Origin: Candidatus Portnoybacteria bacterium CG_4_9_14_3_um_filter_43_11
GTDB taxonomy: Bacteria > Patescibacteriota > Minisyncoccia > Portnoybacterales > UBA2143
Direction of reading: 5' to 3'
Length of the DNA stretch: 14,564 bases
Assembly: GCA_002791035.1 (NCBI GenBank)
Contig: PFWG01000010.1
Coordinates: 1 to 14,564, forward strand
The position numbers and the translations under genes were made by a program. Below, one piece after another: positions 7,281-12,616 of the stretch. The notes beneath the pieces are model-generated. The model had not been told where the DNA came from. It saw only the letters and a list, made by a program, of their open reading frames with translations, and did no database searches. Position 1 is the first letter of the stretch, and each line of letters opens with the position of its first letter.

Positions 7281-8252
7281 ATGACTCTAAAAACCCGGTG
7301 GATTGTTCTGACTTCAACCATTGCCTTTTTTATTATCGCCGCTCCTTTGGTCATCGCTTATGCCTGGGGATACGCTTTTGATTGGGAAAATAAAAAGCCG
7401 GTGATGACCGGCGGGCTCTACCTCAAATCAGCCCCCCCTAAATCCCAGATTTATCTTAATTTTAAACCAATCAAAGAAACGCCGGCGCTGATTGACCGTC
7501 TTATCCCCAAAGATTATCAAGTTAAAGTGGCCAAAGACGGTTATCAGACCTGGCAGAAAAAATTAAGAGTTAACTCCGGCTTGGTTACCGAAGCCAAAGA
7601 TATTCTTCTTATCCCAACCAGTCCCGCGCTTGAGACCGTCAATGAAAACATCGGCCAGAGTTTTTCTCTGAATAGTTTTATCAATCAGGGCAAAGAAGAA
7701 ACCGAAATTTATTCCATTGAAGCCTCGAGTTATATCCTGTATAAAACCATACCAGGCCAATCAGCCAGCGAACAAATCAGCCTTACTCCTCTTTCACCGC
7801 AGAAATACCAAACCTTTATTTCGCCGGCCAAAAAAGTGGTCGCTCTAGGCGACAACGGCGATTTTTATCTCCTGAATAACGAAACCAAAAATTTTGAACT
7901 TGTTTCTCAAAATGTAGCCGGCGCGCAATTTTCAAGCGACGGCAAAAAACTGCTTTATTTTACTCCCTCCGAACTCTGGGTTTATTATCTTGACGCCAGC
8001 CAAGATAATAAACAACTAATTACCCGTTTGAGTCAGAGAATAAAAAAGGCCGTCTGGTACGGCAAAACCAACGAACATATTATTTTCCTATCCACTGAAA
8101 CGCTTAAAATTACGGAATTAGACGGCCGTGACGGAAGAAATACCTTTGATATTTTCGCTTTGGAAAATATTAAAGATGTTTCGTATAATCCCCAAGACGC
8201 CAAACTGTATTTTGTCGCCGGCGATAAATTACTTAAGGTCTCGCTGGAATAA
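7281..8252 (+). CDS. Membrane-anchored PEGA-domain protein with beta-propeller-like C-terminus
   Basis: No enzyme family is recognised. The 323-residue protein has an uncleaved-looking N-terminal membrane segment at about 7-29. A PEGA domain follows at about 43-98: GGLYLKSAPPKSQIYLNFKP, then KDGYQTWQKKLRV, the usual pattern of a small beta domain found on cell surfaces. From about 120 to 323 there are repeating beta-strand units such as AQFSSDGKKLLYF (215-227) and DVSYNPQDAKLYFV (299-312), which look like TolB/WD40-type blades. The expected topology is a short cytoplasmic tail and a long extracytoplasmic part, so a surface or wall-associated binding role is the reasonable inference. It is the only rightward gene in the window, monocistronic, diverging from murA across a shared promoter region and ending at a strong terminator. 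Confidence 0.75.
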   Translation: MTLKTRWIVLTSTIAFFIIAAPLVIAYAWGYAFDWENKKPVMTGGLYLKSAPPKSQIYLNFKPIKETPALIDRLIPKDYQVKVAKDGYQTWQKKLRVNSGLVTEAKDILLIPTSPALETVNENIGQSFSLNSFINQGKEETEIYSIEASSYILYKTIPGQSASEQISLTPLSPQKYQTFISPAKKVVALGDNGDFYLLNNETKNFELVSQNVAGAQFSSDGKKLLYFTPSELWVYYLDASQDNKQLITRLSQRIKKAVWYGKTNEHIIFLSTETLKITELDGRDGRNTFDIFALENIKDVSYNPQDAKLYFVAGDKLLKVSLE

Positions 8253-8256
8253 AACC

Positions 8257-8283
8257 AAAAACCCCGCGCTGGGCGGGGTTTTT
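8257..8283. terminator. Bidirectional intrinsic terminator
   Basis: A perfect 11-bp stem, AAAAACCCCGC (8257-8267) and GCGGGGTTTTT (8273-8283), encloses the loop GCTGG. It starts 4 nt after the stop of the PEGA gene and lies 5 nt beyond the stop of the convergent rpsI gene. The T run on either strand makes it suited to end both transcripts. Confidence 0.9.
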
Positions 8284-8288
8284 AAAAA

Positions 8289-8843
8289 TTATCTCTTTCT
8301 CCACTGCGGAGCGCGCCGGGCTTTTTTGAGCCCCGGCTTTTTTCTTTCCACTTCTCTTGGGTCGCGGCGAAGATAGCCGGCTCTTTTCAGTTTTTTTGAA
8401 AAATCAGGATTAAATTTGACCAAAGCCCGGGCCAATCCGTGGCAAGCCGCTTCGGCCTGCCCATGAATGCCGCCGCCTTTTACTTTAATTGTCGCTTCAA
8501 ACCGGTTGAGCGATTTCATTTTTTTAAGCGGTCCGGCAACAATCTGTTGAAGTTCAAAAACTGAAAAAAACTTATGATAAGGTTTGTCGTTAACGACAAT
8601 TTTTGCCTCTTCATTCTCAAAAGGCTGACAAGTAAAAAGGCGGACTCGCGCCGTCGCTCTTTTCCGGCGTCCAACCGTCTCGTAGTATTTTCTTTTGGCC
8701 AGTTTTTCCTTTTTTTCGCCTCGTTTGGCGGTAGCCAACGAAACAGTTTTTTTCTTTAAAACCTTAGTGGTTTTTTTTACCGGCCTTGTTTTTACTTTTT
8801 TAGACGGCTCTTTCTTTTTGGTTGTCTTTTTTTTCTCCGGCAT
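8289..8843 (-). CDS. rpsI: 30S ribosomal protein S9 with lysine-rich N-terminal extension
   Basis: S9 sits in the head of the small subunit, and its C-terminal tail contacts P-site tRNA. The 184-residue product has a normal S9 core of about 132 residues (53-184). It starts at YYETVGRRKRATARV, includes VKGGGIHGQAEA (121-132), and ends with the conserved basic tail ERKKPGLKKARRAPQWRKR. Residues 1-52 form an extra Lys/Thr-rich, probably disordered extension with runs such as KKKTTKKK. The Met is the only start candidate before the core, and a GAGG lies 11 nt upstream of it, supporting the extended form. It follows rplM by 4 nt in the usual rplM-rpsI pairing and is the last gene before the terminator. 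The A-rich tracts coding for the extension are prone to indel error, but the frame is intact. Confidence 0.96.
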   Translation of the reverse strand: MPEKKKTTKKKEPSKKVKTRPVKKTTKVLKKKTVSLATAKRGEKKEKLAKRKYYETVGRRKRATARVRLFTCQPFENEEAKIVVNDKPYHKFFSVFELQQIVAGPLKKMKSLNRFEATIKVKGGGIHGQAEAACHGLARALVKFNPDFSKKLKRAGYLRRDPREVERKKPGLKKARRAPQWRKR

Positions 8844-8847
8844 TTTT

Positions 8848-9210
8848 CTATTTTTCCTCTATCTCTCCTTGATAGAGTCTTAATTTCTTTATTATTTTGT
8901 TTCTCAATTTGTTTTTAGGAAGCATCCCGTAAATCGCCCGGCGAATTACTTCGCGTGAATCCTTTTTCATGGCATCAGCTAACCTCGTCTCGGTCAGCCC
9001 GCCTGGATAACCAGAATGATGATAATAAATTTTATCTTTCATTTTTTTCCCGCTCACTTTGATTTTATCCGTGTTTTTAATAACCACTTCGTCGCCCTTG
9101 TCTAAATACGGAACAAAATCAACTTTGCCTTTGCCGCGCAGCAAACCGGCGGCTTCAACCGCCAACCGGCCCAATATTCTGTTTTTTGCGTCAAGAGTAT
9201 GTTTTACCAT
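8848..9210 (-). CDS. rplM: 50S ribosomal protein L13 (short form)
   Basis: L13 is an early-assembly protein of the large subunit. Recognisable elements are LDAKNRILGRLAVEAAGLLRG near the N-terminus, DKIYYHHSGYPGG (about 59-71), and AIYGMLPKNKLRNKIIKKLRLY (about 92-113). The 120-residue length is below the 142 of E. coli. About a dozen N-terminal residues before the VVDA-type strand are missing, and the C-terminal tail is cut back. No upstream in-frame Met extends it within the short gap to rplQ (18 nt), so the shortness appears genuine. An AGGA lies about 16 nt before the ATG, too far to be a typical ribosome binding site. It pairs with rpsI downstream, as in most bacteria. Confidence 0.95.
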   Translation of the reverse strand: MVKHTLDAKNRILGRLAVEAAGLLRGKGKVDFVPYLDKGDEVVIKNTDKIKVSGKKMKDKIYYHHSGYPGGLTETRLADAMKKDSREVIRRAIYGMLPKNKLRNKIIKKLRLYQGEIEEK

Positions 9211-9228
9211 GATCTATCGCTTTTATTC

Positions 9229-9603
9229 CTACTTAACTAACTCAATTATCGCCATTTCGGCTCCGTCTTTCCTGACTTCGCTCAATTTGACAATCCTGAT
9301 ATAGCCGCCGTTTCTATCATGATAGCGAGGAACAATTTTATCAATTAATTTCTTTACCGCCTTTTCGGGCAGATAGGCGGACAAAGCCCTGACCGCGGCT
9401 AAATTTTTCTTGCCTTCTTCGCCTGAATAAACTTTTTTCCCTTTAGTAATCAACCTTTCAACAATCGGCCGGATTTCCTTTGCTCTGGCTTGGGTGGTCC
9501 TAACTCTCTCTTTAAAAATTAAATTAGCGGCCAATATCTTTAAAAAGGCCTTTCGTTGGTCTCTTTTTCTGCCAAATTTTCTTCCTTTCTTCATTTTTCT
9601 CAT
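9229..9603 (-). CDS. rplQ: 50S ribosomal protein L17
   Basis: L17 lies near the exit-tunnel side of the large subunit. The 124-residue protein aligns from its first Met: MRKMKKGRKFGRKRDQRKAF is colinear with the E. coli start MRHRKSGRQLNR. This supports the first ATG rather than the Met at residue 4. It has the typical TTQARAKEIRPIVERLIT (about 36-53), then a central region with ALSAYLPEKAVKKLIDKI and the C-terminal GGYIRIVKL. It follows rpoA by 11 nt, the conserved alpha-operon order, and precedes rplM by 18 nt. There is no Shine-Dalgarno in the short gap. Confidence 0.96.
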   Translation of the reverse strand: MRKMKKGRKFGRKRDQRKAFLKILAANLIFKERVRTTQARAKEIRPIVERLITKGKKVYSGEEGKKNLAAVRALSAYLPEKAVKKLIDKIVPRYHDRNGGYIRIVKLSEVRKDGAEMAIIELVK

Positions 9604-9614
9604 ATGCTATACAA

Positions 9615-10607
9615 CTATTTGGATTTAATCATCAGGCCCATTTTGCCTAAAACGCGTCTGATTTCAACCACCCTTTTTGGTCCTAAGCCCTCAATTTTTT
9701 CCAGATCTTCCTCTTTTTTTCTAATTAATCCGGCAATGGTTTTTATTCCTGCCGCTTCTAAGGCATTGATTGTCCGCAAAGAAATCTTCAGCTCGTTTAA
9801 CTTTTTTTTGGTGATATCTTCTTTTTTTTCTTTTTCTCCACTTGACCGAACGGCTAATAACGCGGCTTTTCTCGTCTTTCTCGCCAACTCCTTTGCTTTG
9901 GGGGAAATTTTTTTCTTCTTGGCTGTTTCGCCCAAGAAAGCGAAAACTTTAAACTGATTGACTAAAATATCCGCTGCTTTCAGAAAGGCCTCTTTGGGCA
10001 TGATAGAACCGTCCGTCTCAATCTGAAAAGTCAGACGATCATAGTCGGTTTTCTCTCCAACGCGCATGTTCTCAATTGAATAATTAACCCTTTTGACCGG
10101 AGAAAAAATAGCGTCAACGGCAATTTTTCCGATTTCTATTTTCTTTTTTTTGCGGCTTTCAACCGGGGAATAACCCAAACCCGGCTCAATATCAAACTCC
10201 ATCTCCAGTTCGGCTTTTTTGTTCGTCAGAGTGGCAATCGGCGCCTCTTTACTGACAACCTCCAAGTCAGAACTGGTTTTAATGTCTCCCGCTTTTACTG
10301 CTTTTTCGCCTTTAACTTTAAGCGTAGCTTTGATTGGTTCGTCGGTATGAACGATAAAGCGAATTTGCTTAAGATTCAGGATAATTTGGACAACATCTTC
10401 TTTGACGTGCGGTATGGTGGAGAATTCATGCTGGACGCCTTTAATTTTTACGCCGGTAATGGCCGCTCCGGGCAAAGAAGACAAAAGAACCCGGCGGAGA
10501 GCGTTGCCCAAGGTAATGCCATAACCCGGACAACAGGCCTCTATCTCAAAAATGGCGCCGTTCCCTTCCTCTTTAATAATTTTTGGTTTGTTGGGCAAAG
10601 TAATCAT
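9615..10607 (-). CDS. rpoA: RNA polymerase alpha subunit
   Basis: Alpha dimerises to nucleate RNA polymerase assembly, and its C-terminal domain contacts UP elements and activators. The protein has 330 residues. The N-terminal domain contains GITLGNALRRVLLSSLPG (30-47), VQHEFSTIPHVKEDVVQI (58-75) and the conserved IGKIAVDAIFSPVKRVNY (159-176). A long Lys-rich linker spans about 228-268 and is longer and more charged than in E. coli. The C-terminal domain (about 270-328) has the helix-hairpin-helix part IEGLGPKRVVEIRRVL. The DNA-contact residue R265 of E. coli aligns with R278 (ISLRTIN) and N268 with N281, so UP-element recognition is probably kept. The gene follows rpsD after 35 A/T-rich nt and precedes rplQ by 11 nt. 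No Shine-Dalgarno is evident. Confidence 0.98.
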   Translation of the reverse strand: MITLPNKPKIIKEEGNGAIFEIEACCPGYGITLGNALRRVLLSSLPGAAITGVKIKGVQHEFSTIPHVKEDVVQIILNLKQIRFIVHTDEPIKATLKVKGEKAVKAGDIKTSSDLEVVSKEAPIATLTNKKAELEMEFDIEPGLGYSPVESRKKKKIEIGKIAVDAIFSPVKRVNYSIENMRVGEKTDYDRLTFQIETDGSIMPKEAFLKAADILVNQFKVFAFLGETAKKKKISPKAKELARKTRKAALLAVRSSGEKEKKEDITKKKLNELKISLRTINALEAAGIKTIAGLIRKKEEDLEKIEGLGPKRVVEIRRVLGKMGLMIKSK

Positions 10608-10642
10608 AATTATTTTAAGAAATTAATAGTTTAAGTTAAAAT

Positions 10643-11266
10643 TTACTTTGAGTAGTACTCAATGACCATATTTAATTCACCAATTTTATCAAAATTTTCA
10701 AGTTTTGGCTCATCTTTTATTTCCGCTTCTATTTTCCCGGCGTTAAGTGAAAGCCACCGGGGAGCTTTATGTTTTTTTAGGGACTCAGCCAAATCCTTCA
10801 CTAACGGCGACTTTTTTGTCTTTTCTTTAAACTTAATCATATCGCCCTTTACGACTTGATAAGAAGGAATATCAAGTTTTTTGCCGTTAACTAAAATATG
10901 CCCATGGTTGACTATCTGTCTGGCTAAGCTCCTTGATTTGGCCCAGCCAAGCCGAAAAACAACATTATCCAACCGCTTTTCTAATTGCCGGACAAAAAGT
11001 TCTTCCCGGTTCCCTTTCTGATGGGCGATTTCTTTGAAGTAATTTTTAAACTGCTCTTCGGAAATTCCGTAGGCATAACGGATTTTTTGCTTCTCGAGCA
11101 ACTGCCGGCCATATTCCGAAAGACGACTCCGGCGGTTTTTTCCGTGAACACCGGGCGCGTATGGCCTTTTAACCATCGCGCACCTCTGACTAAAACAACG
11201 CTCTCCCTTTAAAAAGAGTTTTTCGCCGACCCTCCGACACTTTTTACACTTTGTATCAAAAATCAT
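10643..11266 (-). CDS. rpsD: 30S ribosomal protein S4 (zinc-binding form)
   Basis: S4 is a primary 16S rRNA binder that starts assembly of the 30S body. The protein has 207 residues. Four cysteines near the N-terminus, C7, C10, C24 and C29 (CX2C-X13-CX4C), match the zinc-bearing form of S4. They are followed by YAPGVHGKNRR and the helix LSEYGRQLLEKQKIRYAYGI (49-68). The S4 RNA-binding domain is at about 96-150 (RLDNVVFRLGWAKSRSLARQ, then VNHGHILVNGKK). The residues before the first cysteine are few (MIFDTK) compared with the usual MARYTGP-type start. It lies between rpsK (46-nt gap with a hairpin) and rpoA. In other bacteria S4 represses its own operon by binding mRNA; whether the hairpin upstream does this here is unknown. 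Confidence 0.97.
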   Translation of the reverse strand: MIFDTKCKKCRRVGEKLFLKGERCFSQRCAMVKRPYAPGVHGKNRRSRLSEYGRQLLEKQKIRYAYGISEEQFKNYFKEIAHQKGNREELFVRQLEKRLDNVVFRLGWAKSRSLARQIVNHGHILVNGKKLDIPSYQVVKGDMIKFKEKTKKSPLVKDLAESLKKHKAPRWLSLNAGKIEAEIKDEPKLENFDKIGELNMVIEYYSK

Positions 11267-11281
11267 AATTAATCTAGTAGA

Positions 11282-11299
11282 ATTCCGCCAAAGCGGAAT
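11282..11299 (-). other. Hairpin in the rpsK-rpsD intergenic gap
   Basis: Perfect 7-bp inverted arms ATTCCGC (11282-11288) and GCGGAAT (11293-11299) enclose a 4-base loop. It lies 16 nt upstream of the rpsD ATG and 13 nt after rpsK. No T run follows on the minus strand, so an intrinsic terminator is unlikely. It could be an mRNA processing site, a translational control element or an attenuating stem; none is shown. Confidence 0.45.
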
Positions 11300-11312
11300 C
11301 AGACAAAGTCCT

Positions 11313-11780
11313 TTAGACCCTTCTTGGTTTGCGCGGTCGACAACCGTTGTGAGGCATAGCGGTCAAGTCCTTTATGACGCTAATTTCTAATCCATAATTA
11401 ATCAGAGCCCGGACAGCCGCATCCCGCCCGCTGCCAACGCCGCGAACAAAAACAGACACTTCTCTAATATCTAAACTTCTGACTTTCCCAAGTAGAATTT
11501 CTATCACTCTTGAAGCGGCGAACGGCGTCGCTTTTTTCGGTCCTTTAAAGCCGGCGGCGCCGGCGCTGGACCAAGCGATAATATTGCCGTTTGGATCGGT
11601 CAGGGTGATGATAGTGTTATTATACGTTGACTGAATGTATATTTTGGCGCTGCGAAGATGGCTGATTTTCCTCTTTTTTTCTTTTAGCGGCGCAACAACT
11701 CCGGCGCCTTTTTTGCCGCCGGTTTCCGCTTCTTTAAGGAGCTCTTCTTTTGTTTCTTTAATAATCCTCTTTTTACCCAT
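11313..11780 (-). CDS. rpsK: 30S ribosomal protein S11 with N-terminal extension
   Basis: S11 is in the 30S platform, next to the E-site and mRNA exit. The 155-residue protein has a typical core from about residue 41. It begins HLRSAKIYIQSTYNNTIITL, includes WSSAGAAGFKGPKKATPFAA (70-89), and ends with the near-invariant PHNGCRPRKPRRV. E. coli S11 has 129 residues; here residues 1-40 are a charged extension rich in Lys and Glu with little resemblance to the usual short tail. There is no alternative ATG between the first Met and the core, so the extension appears real. The gap from rpsM is 17 nt, without a Shine-Dalgarno. It follows the rpsM-rpsK-rpsD order of the alpha operon. Confidence 0.97.
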   Translation of the reverse strand: MGKKRIIKETKEELLKEAETGGKKGAGVVAPLKEKKRKISHLRSAKIYIQSTYNNTIITLTDPNGNIIAWSSAGAAGFKGPKKATPFAASRVIEILLGKVRSLDIREVSVFVRGVGSGRDAAVRALINYGLEISVIKDLTAMPHNGCRPRKPRRV

Positions 11781-11797
11781 GATTATATTATCTAAAT

Positions 11798-12187
11798 TTA
11801 TGTCTTATCGGCGGCCTTTCTTCTGCCGCTACCCGCCGCTTTCCGGACATTTCCCCGGATAGTTCTGGTATTGGTTTTCGTTTGCTGTCCACGCACCGGC
11901 AAACCCTTAGCGTGCCTTATCCCGCGATAGGAACCGATGTCCCTTAACCGTTTGATATTAAGCATTTTTTCCCGTCTCAATTCTCCCTCAATTTTATACT
12001 CCTTCTCAACGATTTCCCTTAATTTATTGGTTTCTTGATGAGAAAGTTTATTTGTCCGGATATTGGCGTCAACTTTCGCTTTTTTTAAAATTTCTCGGCT
12101 TAAAGAATTGCCTATGCCATAGATATAAGTTAGGGCAATTTCTATTCTTTTGTTCTCGGGAATATTTACCCCGGCGATTCTAATCAT
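11798..12187 (-). CDS. rpsM: 30S ribosomal protein S13
   Basis: S13 sits in the 30S head, forms the bridge to L5 and contacts P-site tRNA. From the chosen ATG it has 129 residues beginning [19 protein letters not shown], the family start. It then has the helix-two-turn-helix part [14 protein letters not shown], the conserved [20 protein letters not shown] and TNTRT, and a basic C-terminal tail. An open frame extends 39 nt further upstream (12226) but overlaps rpmJ and adds residues foreign to S13. The chosen start has AGGG 6 nt before it and follows the rpmJ stop by 2 nt, so the short form is preferred. The tail is a little longer than in E. coli (118 residues). Confidence 0.97.
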   Translation of the reverse strand: MIRIAGVNIPENKRIEIALTYIYGIGNSLSREILKKAKVDANIRTNKLSHQETNKLREIVEKEYKIEGELRREKMLNIKRLRDIGSYRGIRHAKGLPVRGQQTKTNTRTIRGNVRKAAGSGRRKAADKT

Positions 12188-12189
12188 AA

Positions 12190-12303
12190 TTATCCCTGTC
12201 TTTGTTTGTGTTTTGGATTCTGGCAAATAACATAAACGCGTCCTTTTCTCCGGACGATTTTACATTGAGCGCAAATTTTTTTAACCGAGGCCTTCACTTT
12301 CAT
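12190..12303 (-). CDS. rpmJ: 50S ribosomal protein L36 (zinc-binding form)
   Basis: This 37-residue ribosomal protein is the smallest of the large subunit. Its translation begins [20 protein letters not shown] and ends HKQRQG. The zinc ligands C11, C14, C27 and H32 are all present (CX2C-X12-CX4H), so this is the zinc-dependent form. It lies between infA (7-nt gap) and rpsM (2-nt gap), the canonical infA-rpmJ-rpsM order, which confirms the identification. The upstream gap is A/T-rich without a Shine-Dalgarno, so coupling to infA is probable. Confidence 0.96.
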   Translation of the reverse strand: MKVKASVKKICAQCKIVRRKGRVYVICQNPKHKQRQG

Positions 12304-12310
12304 GATTTTA

Positions 12311-12535
12311 TTATTTGCCGCGATAGACAATCCTCCCCTTGCTTTCGTCATAAGGAGTCATCTCTACTTTTACCTTGTCGCCGATAAGAACACGGATGCG
12401 ATTCAGCCGCATCCGCCCTGATAAGTGAGCAAGGATTTCTCTTTCGTCTCCGTCAAGCTTGACCCGAAAGGTGGTCCCAGGCAGACATTCAACCACTGTC
12501 CCTTTTTTAACTATTGTCTCGTTTGATTGTGGCAC
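12311..12535 (-). CDS. infA: Translation initiation factor IF-1
   Basis: IF-1 binds the 30S A site and assists start-codon selection with IF-2 and IF-3. The 74-residue protein is a single OB fold. It includes [18 protein letters not shown] (12-29), [21 protein letters not shown] (35-55) and the terminal [15 protein letters not shown], all typical. The start is GTG (12533-12535), chosen because it aligns with the family N-terminus and no ATG is near. A promoter lies directly in front, with the -10 box ending 6 nt before the GTG, so the GTG is likely at or near the transcript 5' end and no Shine-Dalgarno is possible. It is the first gene of the ribosomal/rpoA operon; secY, adk and map, often upstream, are absent here. 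Confidence 0.96.
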   Translation of the reverse strand: MPQSNETIVKKGTVVECLPGTTFRVKLDGDEREILAHLSGRMRLNRIRVLIGDKVKVEMTPYDESKGRIVYRGK

Positions 12536-12541
12536 TTTTGT

Positions 12542-12570
12542 ATCTTAAACAATAAACTCAATTTAGTCAA
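12542..12570 (-). promoter_or_regulatory. Predicted promoter of the infA-rpsI ribosomal operon
   Basis: Read on the minus strand: -35 TTGACT (12570-12565), a 17-nt spacer, and -10 TAAGAT (12547-12542), then ACAAAA and the infA GTG. The expected first base (about 12535) coincides with the G of the start codon, implying a leaderless message. The -35 begins 4 nt past the base of a 13-bp hairpin. Confidence 0.65.
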
Positions 12571-12574
12571 CACC

Positions 12575-12607
12575 AACATTCCGAGGAGCGGGCTTCCTCG
12601 GAATGTT
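12575..12607. terminator. Strong hairpin between the baseplate-J-like gene and infA promoter
   Basis: Perfect 13-bp arms AACATTCCGAGGA (12575-12587) and TCCTCGGAATGTT (12595-12607) enclose a 7-base loop. It begins 9 nt after the stop of the 639-residue gene on the minus strand. The position fits a transcription terminator, but the stem is followed by GGTGTTGACT rather than a T run. It may instead be a factor-assisted terminator, an RNA 3'-end stabiliser or an operator next to the infA promoter. Confidence 0.5.
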
Positions 12608-12616
12608 TCCGAAAAC

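Noticed and set aside
10608..10642. Possible internal promoter before rpoA (TAAAAT with a weak TTTAAC)
   Set aside because: The gap is so A/T-rich that chance matches are expected, and the -35 match is only three of six.
12188..12226. Upstream extension of rpsM to an earlier ATG
   Set aside because: It overlaps rpmJ in another frame and adds residues absent from S13; the ATG at 12187 has AGGG nearby and matches the family start.
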